Assembly (NCBI GenBank): GCA_025363295.1
Contig: JANYEC010000004.1
Location: forward strand, 44,124-108,123
Origin: Akkermansiaceae bacterium
GTDB lineage: Bacteria; Verrucomicrobiota; Verrucomicrobiia; Verrucomicrobiales; Akkermansiaceae
DNA: 64,000 bases
Direction: 5' to 3'
Numbering within the stretch: position 1 is the first letter of the stretch; the number at the start of each line of letters is the position of its first letter. This document shows, one piece after another, positions 36,883-45,041 of the stretch. The notes under the pieces are model-generated. The model saw only the letters and a program-made list of their open reading frames with translations, was not told the origin of the DNA and made no database searches. The translations under genes were made by a program, and so were the position numbers.

Positions 36883-37575
36883 TCAACCCTGCCAATTCAC
36901 ATTTTGGCCGCGGCTGTCGATATGGGTGAAATCGGAATAGCCACCCACTCCGCCGCGGAATAACCCGAGGTCGCGGAGTTGGCGGGCCGTCGCAGTGACG
37001 AGCGACGGTGCCATTGGGAATTTCACATCCACGGCAACGTTCGCCTGATGCCATGAGCCATACTTGGCCCCTTCACAATGAGAGTTGTAGGCGGGACAAC
37101 GGTAAGCGGAAACAACTTCCACTTCCGAAGCACCCATTTCTAGGGCGATCCGATCTGCCACGCGGAGAGTGTAACCCATACGTGCCCACCAAACCTTCGG
37201 CGGCAGGACATTCCAAACGGAGCCCCTTTCTTTCGCGTGGGCCTCGATCACCTGCTTCGCGCAAACACGCTGCAACTTGAGTGAAGTAAGATAACGGGTG
37301 TATTCCGGCAAAAGCGAGCCCTGGTTATGCGCCCATTCCGGCGGCAACTGGGAGAGATCCGCTGCGGCTGCCGGATGAGTTACAGGCGGAGGACTCGTCT
37401 GCACCGTCACTTTTGGCCGGCTGCTTTCTCTCACAACATAAGTCTTTGCTTGCCCGGAAACCGAGGTCGCAAGCAAACCAAGACCGGCCAAGCTCAACGA
37501 ACCGATCACCCGGCGGCGACCCGTCGCGAGGGATTCTAAAGAAGGTGTTGGGGCGGGTTCGTCTGGGAAAAGCAT
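36883..37575 (-). CDS. Peptidase M15-type (DUF882/YcbK-like) Tat-exported protein
   Basis: A 230-residue protein. The N-terminus has a twin-arginine-like TGRRRVIGSLSLAGLGLLATSV, suggesting Tat export. The C-terminal domain shows the M15 zinc-peptidase pattern: SAYRCPAYNSH, then GSWHQANVAVDVKF (His and Asp ligands) and THIDSRGQNVNW (final His). Such proteins cut or trim peptidoglycan, as in the D-alanyl-D-alanine carboxypeptidase fold. The ABC-2 permease gene is convergent, 9 bases away. Confidence 0.85.
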   Translation of the reverse strand: MLFPDEPAPTPSLESLATGRRRVIGSLSLAGLGLLATSVSGQAKTYVVRESSRPKVTVQTSPPPVTHPAAAADLSQLPPEWAHNQGSLLPEYTRYLTSLKLQRVCAKQVIEAHAKERGSVWNVLPPKVWWARMGYTLRVADRIALEMGASEVEVVSAYRCPAYNSHCEGAKYGSWHQANVAVDVKFPMAPSLVTATARQLRDLGLFRGGVGGYSDFTHIDSRGQNVNWQG

Positions 37576-37777
37576 AACAAAAGATTTGGTTCTGGGTCCT
37601 AGATAATTTAGCTATTTGCGTGCCGGAACCCGCAAATTTTTGAAAAATAGGTTTTTAAATCCCCGGCAACCAAACAAACTGAGCACTTGTCGCAAGCAAA
37701 AAAGACTACCCAAGGCCTAATTGATACCGGCTTTTCCAGATAAAGCGGGTCGTAAAATTGATTGGGCGGAAATAGGC

Positions 37778-38257
37778 TCACCAACCGAACGCGGGAATCT
37801 GGCGAGTTTTGCAAAGATGCTCGTTGTTAAACTGGAAGGAGTAATAGGCGGACCCGCCATCCGGCGCCGTAAGCTGGACTGGCTGGGTGGCGAAAGCGGG
37901 ATCCTCGTTGCCTGAGCTGTAGGTTTGCAGCTTGTGGCCCATGATGGAGACGAAATCTTTCGAGTCCGTTTGGATCTTGGGGTTGTCTTGGCCGTGATAG
38001 AAAACTTCCACGACATCTTTTGGCGATCCGTCTTTCACATACCCGACGCGGCTGTAACCAGTGACATCCAGCAAAGGTTTGCCATCGCCCAGCACGTGCC
38101 AGCCCGGAGTGATCACGCGGGGCAATGGGGCGTTCCCCGCTTCTTTTTCCCGGTTGAGCACGACTTTTTGGCTGTCGGCGGCGGGGTTGTTAGCCTCGCA
38201 GGAAACAAAGCAAAAACCGGCGGCTGCTGCTAGAAGGAAAGAGTTATGATTTTTCAT
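37778..38257 (-). CDS. Lipoprotein of unknown function
   Basis: A 159-residue protein from the ATG at 38257. The signal MKNHNSFLLAAAAGFCFVSC ends in a lipobox, FVSC. The mature part is beta-rich, with a conserved-looking segment GWHVLGDGKPLLDVTGYSRVGYVKDGSPKDVVEVFYHGQDN. It ends abruptly, HLCKTRQIPAFGW. I do not recognise a domain. The upstream gene on the same strand is another small membrane protein, 63 bases away, so the two may form an operon. Confidence 0.65.
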   Translation of the reverse strand: MKNHNSFLLAAAAGFCFVSCEANNPAADSQKVVLNREKEAGNAPLPRVITPGWHVLGDGKPLLDVTGYSRVGYVKDGSPKDVVEVFYHGQDNPKIQTDSKDFVSIMGHKLQTYSSGNEDPAFATQPVQLTAPDGGSAYYSFQFNNEHLCKTRQIPAFGW

Positions 38258-38320
38258 GAGCATCAATTGACGGGTCTTGTGAACGGAGAAGGGAATGAGA
38301 CGGGCGTGCGGAGTTCAGGC

Positions 38321-38734
38321 TTATTTAATTTCCGCACTTGGCGCAGGAGTGGGCGTGTCTGACGGGATGGCGGAGAAGTCTCCCGGGATTACTGCGGGGG
38401 CGCTCTTTTTCGCATCCCAATAAATCGTGGTCATGGTTCCAGATTTCTTTTCCTTAACCGTGTAACGCTTATTCACGTCGTCTTCGGCAGACATTTCCAT
38501 GTTTCCCATGCTCGCGGAGACCATCATCGCCGCCGTTGCGCGGGTGGGGTTCTTCTGCGCGTCCTCGGCGAACTGCTTCGCCTTACCGCCAAACATGACG
38601 GCCGCGATGATAACGCCGATGATGACGAGCAAAACAAGGCCACCACATCCGATCCCGATCTTGGCACCCGTGCCGAGCCCTTTTTTAGGAGTTGGGGCAA
38701 TTGGCGGAGTGACGGGTGCTTGCATTGCTTCCAT
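38321..38734 (-). CDS. Small single-pass membrane protein, unknown function
   Basis: A 137-residue protein from the ATG at 38734. A Pro-rich start (APVTPPIAPTPKKG) leads into one transmembrane segment, AKIGIGCGGLVLLVIIGVIIAAVMFG. A mostly polar exported or cytoplasmic tail follows, rich in Lys, Asp and Pro near the C-terminus. The layout is that of many verrucomicrobial membrane-anchored proteins with a short N-terminal tail. No domain is recognised. It lies downstream of leuS on the same strand, 86 bases from the leuS stop. Confidence 0.6.
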   Translation of the reverse strand: MEAMQAPVTPPIAPTPKKGLGTGAKIGIGCGGLVLLVIIGVIIAAVMFGGKAKQFAEDAQKNPTRATAAMMVSASMGNMEMSAEDDVNKRYTVKEKKSGTMTTIYWDAKKSAPAVIPGDFSAIPSDTPTPAPSAEIK

Positions 38735-38820
38735 AAGAACGCAGTCACTAGCAAGTCCGCTGGATGATGACAAGCACGGTCTGGACGTTTCAGAGAAAAC
38801 CGGCTTTCCGCTCTTAACCG

Positions 38821-41800
38821 TCAGTTCGCCACGATGTTAAAAATTTTGCCGGGAATGAAGACGATCTTGCGAATGGTTTTCCCTTCGAGTTGCTCGCTGA
38901 CCTTGCTGCTCGCAAAAGCGGCGGCTTTGACGGTTTTCTCGTCCGCGTCTTTAGAAATCATAAAGCGGTCACGCAGCTTGCCGTTCACTTGGACGACCAG
39001 CTCGACCTCACTTCTAACGAGCGCGGCTTCATCGTAGCTTGGCCAGGTGGCTTCTGATAGCATCGTGGTGCCGCCGAGGAAGGAGTGGATTTCCTCGGCG
39101 AGGTGGGGGGCGAAAGGATTTAGCACAGTTAAAAATTCTGTGAACTCCTTCAACGGCGCAACGGCCACCTGAGTGAATGCGTTAGTGCAGATCATCATCT
39201 GCGAAATTGCCGTGTTAAAGCTGAGTTTCTCGATGTCCTCGCCGACTTTTTTAATCGTCTCGTGAACGACACGCAGCAGCTCCTTGTCATTGCAGGGAAC
39301 ATCTTGGATTTTTGTAGAAACGGAAATTTCGCCGTCCACCTCATCGATGGCAACACGCCAAACGCGAGCGAGGAAGCGGGAAACGCCTTCGACGCCTTTC
39401 ATCTGCCAAGGCTTCACCTGTTCTAGCGGACCCATGAACATTTCATAGAGGCGCAGCGCGTCGGCTCCGTATTCGGAAACGACATCGTCAGGATTCACGA
39501 CGTTGCCGCGGGATTTCGACATTTTCTGGCCATCTTCGCCGAGGATGAGGCCCTGGTTGACGAGTTTCTGAAATGGCTCGGGAGTTCTAAGGTGTCCGAG
39601 GTCGAAGAGGACTTTGTGCCAGAAACGGGCGTAGAGAAGATGAAGTACGGCGTGTTCCGTACCTCCGACGTAGAGATCGACCATGCCCGGCTTTTCACTG
39701 GTCCAGTAGTCTTCTGCGTCATTTGAAATGAAACGCCCGGTATTACTAGGATCGCAGTAGCGCAGGTAATACCAGCACGAGCCAGCCCATTGCGGCATCG
39801 TGTTCGTTTCGCGGAGCGACCCGTCCGGTAGCTCGACCCAATCGCGGGCCTTGGTGAGAATAGGCTCAGGTGAACCGCTTGGTTTATAATCCTCCAGCGG
39901 CGGCGCGAGCAATGGGAGCTCGCTTTCGGGAATGGCGAAATGATTGCCGTCTTTCCAGACGATCGGGAAAGGCTCGCCCCAGTAACGCTGGCGGGAGAAA
40001 AGCCAGTCGCGGAGTTTGTATTGGATGCGGCGCTTGCCTTTGTTGTTAGTTTCCAGCCAATCGATCATTTTTGCCTTCGCTTGGGCGGTGGGAAGGCCGT
40101 CGAGGAAGCCGGAATTGATGGCGATGCCTGACTCCATGAAAAGGGGCACAGGCGTCTCGCCTGTTCTTCTCACGTACACACTCGCCTCACCTTCCAGCAG
40201 TCCCGCCTTCACAGGATTTTCCTCTACGTAGGAAATCAATGTCTCAAGATGGGCCGATGATCTAACGATCCTGTCAAACGACTCATCCTGCCACACCGTA
40301 CCTGTGCTTCCGGATGCCTTGTTGATCTGCTTCGCGGTAAAGCTTTTCCACGAGTGCAGCACGTCTGATAGATCCTCTCCGGAGATGAGGCGGATGACGA
40401 CATGGACATGGTTCGGCATGACCGCAGAGGCGATCAAATCGTAGCGTTCCCCGTCGAAATGACCCAGCGCGTCCTCAACGATCTTGCGCAACGAGGAATC
40501 CTTCAGGATGCAGGAGCCTTCTCCCGCATCGAGCCATTCCTCGATTTTCCCGGAGAAAAGCTCGTGAAATTCTTTCTCGCGTTCCGCATCGAGGGGTTCG
40601 GGGTTTGCTTGCTGCCAGGAGGATTTTTTTTCCTTAAGCTCCTTTAGCTTTGCAGAAGGCAGGCTGTCGGCGAGCCGCCATGTGAGAAAATAATAGCTAT
40701 CGTCCTGCTGCCAATGAGGGAGATTGCGGCGGGAATTGGTGATGGGGATGTGGATAGATAGCTTGGGAGTGGGAAGAACAGGCGAGACGCCTGTGCCCCT
40801 TTCTTCTTGGCTCACGACCACTTGTCGGATCGGCAGACTGAACTTTTGCGCGAACTCAAAGTCCCTAACATCATGCGCTGGCACCGCCATGATCGCTCCG
40901 GTGCCGTAGCCCATCATCACGTAGTCGGCAATCCACACGGGGATCTGCTCGCCGTTCACCGGGTTCGTCGCGAATGCGCCGGTGAAGACCCCGGACTTGT
41001 CCTTGTTCAGCTCGCCGCGGTCCATGTCGGACTTGGATGAAATTGCTTTCTGATAGGCTGCGACGGCTTCTTTCTGCTCCGCACTCGTAATCACCGGAAC
41101 GAGAGGATGCTCGGGCGCGATGACCATGTAGGTCGCACCGAAGAGCGTGTCTGGGCGGGTGGTGAAGACATCAATTTGATATCTGAAATTTGAAATCTCG
41201 AATTGGACGGTTGCGCCGTCCGAGCGTCCGATCCAGTTTTTCTGTAATAGCTTGATCCCTTCCGGCCAATCGAGCGTGTCTAACTCGTCGATCAGACGTT
41301 GGGCATATTTTGTGATCCGCAGCATCCATTGGCGCAAGGGGCGACGCTCGACAGTGTGGCCTTTCGATTTCCACTCCTCGACTTCTTCATTCGCCAGCAC
41401 GGTGCCGAGATCCGGCGACCACCAGACTGGCGTGTTCGCGACGTAGGCGAAACGCACTTCGTCGATCTTTTCGCGGGTCCAGCCCTTCGCTTCGAGTTCA
41501 GAAACGGGCTTCGCTTTGCCAGCCTCTTCATCGTAGTAAGAGCCGTAAAGCTGGAGGAAAATCCACTGCGTCCAGCGCACATATTCAGGATCCGTCGTGG
41601 CGATTTCTCGGTCCCAATCGTAGCCGAAACCAAGCGATTTCAACTGCCGCCGAAAATTCTTTATATTGGCCGCCGTCGTGATCGCCGGATGCTGGCCAGT
41701 CTTAATCGCGTATTGCTCCGCAGGCAGGCCGAACGAGTCATAACCCATGGGGTGCAAGACATTGAAGCCCTTCATCCGCTTGTAGCGGCCGATGATATCC

Positions 41801-42006
41801 GTAGCGGTGTAACCTTCGGGATGCCCCACGTGCAAACCCGCGCCGCTGGGGTAAGGAAACATGTCCAACACGTAGTATTTCGGCTTCGAGGCGTCGAAAT
41901 CGGCATCACCCGGGCCGGGGGCTCGGAAGGTCTTTTCGTCCTCCCAACGTTGCTGCCATTTAGGCTCGAAATCGCGGAAAGGGAATGGTTTACGGGCGTC
42001 GGACAT
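38821..42006 (-). CDS. leuS: Leucyl-tRNA synthetase with an in-frame RAYT transposase insertion
   Basis: Charges tRNA-Leu. The open frame is 1061 codons, about 200 more than usual (about 860). LeuRS parts are intact: HVGH at residues 59-62, the editing-domain threonine-rich TTRPDTLFG (about 282-290), AHDVRDFEF (about 378-386), SRQRYWGEPFPIVW (about 671-684) and KMSKS at 828-832. Between residues 402 and 623 sits a complete RAYT element in the same frame and orientation (see 40140-40802). E. coli LeuRS also has a loop at this place, after HDQRDYEF and before FNSG, so the domain may be tolerated on the surface of the editing region. Whether the enzyme is active is unknown, but leuS is normally essential and no second copy is in this window. 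Confidence 0.95.
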   Translation of the reverse strand: MSDARKPFPFRDFEPKWQQRWEDEKTFRAPGPGDADFDASKPKYYVLDMFPYPSGAGLHVGHPEGYTATDIIGRYKRMKGFNVLHPMGYDSFGLPAEQYAIKTGQHPAITTAANIKNFRRQLKSLGFGYDWDREIATTDPEYVRWTQWIFLQLYGSYYDEEAGKAKPVSELEAKGWTREKIDEVRFAYVANTPVWWSPDLGTVLANEEVEEWKSKGHTVERRPLRQWMLRITKYAQRLIDELDTLDWPEGIKLLQKNWIGRSDGATVQFEISNFRYQIDVFTTRPDTLFGATYMVIAPEHPLVPVITSAEQKEAVAAYQKAISSKSDMDRGELNKDKSGVFTGAFATNPVNGEQIPVWIADYVMMGYGTGAIMAVPAHDVRDFEFAQKFSLPIRQVVVSQEERGTGVSPVLPTPKLSIHIPITNSRRNLPHWQQDDSYYFLTWRLADSLPSAKLKELKEKKSSWQQANPEPLDAEREKEFHELFSGKIEEWLDAGEGSCILKDSSLRKIVEDALGHFDGERYDLIASAVMPNHVHVVIRLISGEDLSDVLHSWKSFTAKQINKASGSTGTVWQDESFDRIVRSSAHLETLISYVEENPVKAGLLEGEASVYVRRTGETPVPLFMESGIAINSGFLDGLPTAQAKAKMIDWLETNNKGKRRIQYKLRDWLFSRQRYWGEPFPIVWKDGNHFAIPESELPLLAPPLEDYKPSGSPEPILTKARDWVELPDGSLRETNTMPQWAGSCWYYLRYCDPSNTGRFISNDAEDYWTSEKPGMVDLYVGGTEHAVLHLLYARFWHKVLFDLGHLRTPEPFQKLVNQGLILGEDGQKMSKSRGNVVNPDDVVSEYGADALRLYEMFMGPLEQVKPWQMKGVEGVSRFLARVWRVAIDEVDGEISVSTKIQDVPCNDKELLRVVHETIKKVGEDIEKLSFNTAISQMMICTNAFTQVAVAPLKEFTEFLTVLNPFAPHLAEEIHSFLGGTTMLSEATWPSYDEAALVRSEVELVVQVNGKLRDRFMISKDADEKTVKAAAFASSKVSEQLEGKTIRKIVFIPGKIFNIVAN
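40140..40169. repeat. Terminal inverted repeat (REP-like), transposase 3' side
   Basis: 30-bp end, perfectly complementary to 40773-40802. Its core ACAGGCG-TCT-CGCCTGT is itself a palindrome able to form a hairpin, as REP sequences do. On the leuS strand it encodes RRTGETPVPLF. Confidence 0.92.
40773..40802. repeat. Terminal inverted repeat (REP-like), transposase 5' side
   Basis: 30-bp end, perfectly complementary to 40140-40169. It encodes ERGTGVSPVL in the LeuRS frame. The hairpin core ACAGGCGAGACGCCTGT is preserved. Confidence 0.92.
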
Positions 42007-42132
42007 AGTCGAGAAAGGGCGGGCAACGTGGCGGAACTTCTACCTAATGAAAAGAAAAACCCCGCCCGCCTTTTACCACTTTAATAAGGTATCGCTGAGG
42101 GTACCCGATTCCAGGCGTGCGAAATTTTCCTC

Positions 42133-44106
42133 ATGCGCCATCTTCGCCCTGTGCAAGAATTGCGGGAAATCGCCGAGCGGGTGTTGTTTGCAGAGACACT
42201 GGAGGAAAAACTGCGGCTGGGACCGGCCGACGTCATCGATGCTTCGCCGGGACCATCGATCGCCCTGCCGGATGCGCCGGGCCGGCCGCAGGAGCTCCGC
42301 GTCCGTGCTGACGGCGTGCGTGTGGATTTCCCCGGAATCCACCATCTCGATGATGATCGCGAAAGGGGAATCATGCTGCACTTTCTTGCAAACCATGAGC
42401 TGTTAGCCGCCGAGCTGATGGCGTTGGTTCTATTGCGTTTCCCAAACGCGCCCAAAGAATACCGCGCCGGAGTTTATGAGGCAATGCGCGAGGAACAAGC
42501 CCACGCGCTGATGTATGTCCGCCGAATGAAAGAGTGTGGTATCGCATTCGGTGAGCTACCGGTGAACGATCATTTCTGGCGGCTGGTCGCGCCAATGGAA
42601 ACTCCGATAGATTTTGTCACCCGGTTGAATCTAACGTTCGAGCAGGCGAACCTTGATTTTTCCAAACACTACGCGGGACTGTTCCGCCAAGTCGGCGATA
42701 CGGCGACGGCAGCGGTGTTAGAAAAAATCCATCTCGATGAGATCGGCCACGTCGGTCACGGATTGAAATGGTTCCGGCGCTGGAAAGCACAAGGCGAAAC
42801 CGACTGGCAAAGCTACCGCCGTTGCTTGAATTTTCCCCTCACCCCTGCACGAGCAAAAGGCCTTGCACCCTTCAATGCGGACAGCCGCCGTCTCGCCGGA
42901 TTGGACGAGGATTTCATCCGGCATCTTGAAGTCTGCGAGCACTCGCGGGGACGCACACCGGTGGTCCATTGGTTCAATCCAAACGCTGAGTCGCACGCAC
43001 GCGCCGCTATGATTGGGAAACCTTGGCAGCCGGACAAAATCTCACTGGCTCTGGAACTCGACCTCGAAGTCCTCATGTTAGGGTGCTGCCGCCGCGATGA
43101 TGCCGTGCTCATGCGCCGCCCGCCCTCCATCAATCATCTCACACGACTCAAGAACGCTGGCTACGAACTTCCTGAAATTCTAACCGTGGGTAGCCCCGCA
43201 GGCCGCAAGCTCGGTGGGCTGCGGCCATGGGCGTGGTCTCCCGATGCCGTGGAGCAACTCCGTCCCTACGCGAACGACGTTTCTCCTAACATGGACCAGC
43301 CTTGGCGTGAGGCCCTGCCTCCGAAATGGTTCTCAAAGGAAATCGGTCTCCGTCTCGAACACGCCCTCGGCCCCGTTGCAGAAACAGGAGCGTTATTGTA
43401 TAAAAGCGAAGCCATTCTAGCAGCCATCGCGCGACATTTCCTCAGAGGCCAAGCCCTTCTCAAAGCCCCAATGTCCTACGCCGGTCGCGGCCATCTGCGA
43501 GTGAACGCTGCAAGCAACCCGATAAAAACCCTTGGCTGGATCGAGAACACGCTCGCGAGTCACGGAGCAGTCGTCGTGGAACCGTGGCTGGATCGGGTGC
43601 TGGATTTCTCTGCACTTTACGAAGTGAAACCCGGCGGCATGGTTTCACTTATCGGCCTCACGCGCATGGAAAACGACGCGGCCGGACGTTTCTTAGGCAT
43701 TCAAATCAGCCCGAAATGGGGAACTCTGCTAGAACCAGAAATCGCCGTCTTCCTTTTCCGCGAGGCGAGAATCCTGGAAATCTACCAGAAACAGATTCCT
43801 GAGAAACTTACCACCCTTCTTCCCGGCTACGTCGGCCCCTTGTGTGTCGATGCCATGGTCCATCGTCGCACCGATGGCACGCTCGCACTCAAGCCAGTGG
43901 TAGAAATGAACGTGCGCCTGACGATGGGCCGCATCGCTTGGAAATGGATGAAACGCCACCCAGGCAGCAGCGGCGGTGGGCTGCGTCTGCTCAGACGTCA
44001 AACGTTGACGGAACAAGAGCTCACTGAGCTAACAAACGGCCCGGGTATCTTTCTCAACGACCCTAACACTGCGACCACTTTCCTCGCGTATTGGCAGGTA
44101 AAATGA
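42133..44106 (+). CDS. DUF455 ferritin-like domain fused to an ATP-grasp-like domain
   Basis: A 657-residue protein of two unlike halves. Residues about 1-280 are DUF455-like, with putative diiron ligands: NHELLAAELMA, EEQAHALMY, FEQANLDF and DEIGHVGHG (E and ExxH pairs typical of ferritin-like oxygenases such as MiaE). Residues about 370-640 look like ATP-grasp: APMSYAGRGHLRVN (glycine-rich loop), VVVEPWLDRVLDFSALYEV and PVVEMNVRLTMGRIAWKW (metal/nucleotide ligands). The combination is unusual; perhaps an oxygenase coupled to an ATP-dependent ligation. The substrate is unknown. It is divergent from leuS. Confidence 0.75.
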   Translation: MRHLRPVQELREIAERVLFAETLEEKLRLGPADVIDASPGPSIALPDAPGRPQELRVRADGVRVDFPGIHHLDDDRERGIMLHFLANHELLAAELMALVLLRFPNAPKEYRAGVYEAMREEQAHALMYVRRMKECGIAFGELPVNDHFWRLVAPMETPIDFVTRLNLTFEQANLDFSKHYAGLFRQVGDTATAAVLEKIHLDEIGHVGHGLKWFRRWKAQGETDWQSYRRCLNFPLTPARAKGLAPFNADSRRLAGLDEDFIRHLEVCEHSRGRTPVVHWFNPNAESHARAAMIGKPWQPDKISLALELDLEVLMLGCCRRDDAVLMRRPPSINHLTRLKNAGYELPEILTVGSPAGRKLGGLRPWAWSPDAVEQLRPYANDVSPNMDQPWREALPPKWFSKEIGLRLEHALGPVAETGALLYKSEAILAAIARHFLRGQALLKAPMSYAGRGHLRVNAASNPIKTLGWIENTLASHGAVVVEPWLDRVLDFSALYEVKPGGMVSLIGLTRMENDAAGRFLGIQISPKWGTLLEPEIAVFLFREARILEIYQKQIPEKLTTLLPGYVGPLCVDAMVHRRTDGTLALKPVVEMNVRLTMGRIAWKWMKRHPGSSGGGLRLLRRQTLTEQELTELTNGPGIFLNDPNTATTFLAYWQVK

Positions 44107-44131
44107 AGCAAAATGTTCTGCGGTGCCTGAG

Positions 44132-45028
44132 TCAGTTAGGACTGCCGGCGCCGCCCAGAATTTCCATGTAAAGATCCTCTAACGAACGGCGGATCGGCGC
44201 AAAGGCGCGAACTCGAACCCCCGCTCCGACGAGCGTCTCCACGAGGGCGGCAGGGTCAGAACCGTGGCGCAGACAAATACGATTCGCGGAGAGTATTTCC
44301 CCTCCTGTGCTTGCAATGATCCCGCAGGCGATGCCCCAAGGTGCGAGATCGACGTCGAAGACGAGGGCGTCATCATGCAAGTCACCGATAGTTCCTTCAA
44401 AAACACGTTTCCCTTCCCGAAGAATGGCGACGCGATCACACATCAGCTCGACTTCTGCTAACAGGTGCGAATTAAACAAGACGGTCATCCCCCGTTCGTC
44501 GCGCAAGTTGAGAATGAAGTCGCGAAACCATTTGATTCCCTCGGGATCGAGGCCGTCGGTAGGCTCGTCTAGCAGAAGAACCTCTGGGGTTGGGAGCAGA
44601 GCTTGGGCAAGAGCGAGGCGCTGGCGCATGCCGTGGCTGTAAGTCCTGACTTTCGAGTGAACGCGCTTAGTGAGGCCAACTTGTTCGATGACGTCTCTAG
44701 CAGCTCTCGCATCGAAACCGTTAGAGTAACTCATGAGTATTTTCAGATTTTCCCAACCGCTGAGGTAGTCGTAAAATGCGGGAGATTCAAACACCGCCCC
44801 GACTTTTTGCAGGGCTTTTGAGCGGTTTTGCAAAACGGAAACTCCGTCGATGGTGACATCGCCGCCATCGGGCATGACCATCCCGAGGATGATGCCGAGC
44901 GAGGTGCTTTTCCCTGCGCCGTTATGACCGAGCATGCCGTAGATTTCGCCTTTTTTAACATGGAAGGAAACATCAGTAAGCGCGGGTTTCCCGCTGAATG
45001 ATTTGTAGAGGCCAGTGGCTGCGAGCAT
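44132..45028 (-). CDS. ABC-2 type transporter ATP-binding protein
   Basis: A 298-residue ATPase from an ATG at 45028 (MLAATGLYKSFSGKPALTD). Walker A is GHNGAGKSTSLGIILG, the Q-loop region VGAVFESPAFYDYLSG, the ABC signature YSHGMRQRLALAQALL and Walker B VLLLDEPTDGLDP. The pattern is that of export systems of the ABC-2 group (NatA/CcmA type). No permease gene lies next to it; the ABC-2 permease at 36026-36874 is the only candidate in the window. It lies downstream of the pseudopilin gene on the same strand; an earlier in-frame start at 45058 would overlap that gene. Confidence 0.88.
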   Translation of the reverse strand: MLAATGLYKSFSGKPALTDVSFHVKKGEIYGMLGHNGAGKSTSLGIILGMVMPDGGDVTIDGVSVLQNRSKALQKVGAVFESPAFYDYLSGWENLKILMSYSNGFDARAARDVIEQVGLTKRVHSKVRTYSHGMRQRLALAQALLPTPEVLLLDEPTDGLDPEGIKWFRDFILNLRDERGMTVLFNSHLLAEVELMCDRVAILREGKRVFEGTIGDLHDDALVFDVDLAPWGIACGIIASTGGEILSANRICLRHGSDPAALVETLVGAGVRVRAFAPIRRSLEDLYMEILGGAGSPN

Positions 45029-45041
45029 AAGAATAAAGATT

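Larger units (their letters stand above)
40140..40802 (-). mobile_element. RAYT (REP-associated tyrosine transposase) element inside leuS
   Basis: 663 bases (exactly 221 codons), bounded by 30-bp perfect inverted repeats at 40140-40169 and 40773-40802. The protein inside has the Y1/HUH transposase features: PHWQQDDSYYFLTWRLADSLP at its start, the HUH motif MPNHVHVV (His at LeuRS residues 533 and 535) and the catalytic tyrosine segment LISYVEENPVKAGLL (Tyr593). These proteins move REP-type palindromes through single-stranded DNA, so target duplication is not expected, and none is seen. The element has no stop codon in the leuS frame and no in-frame ATG before the HUH motif. Confidence 0.93.

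Noticed and set aside
38821..42006. Intein in leuS
   Set aside because: The insert lacks intein splice-junction residues (Cys/Ser at the start, His-Asn at the end) and instead has inverted repeats and HUH/Tyr transposase motifs.
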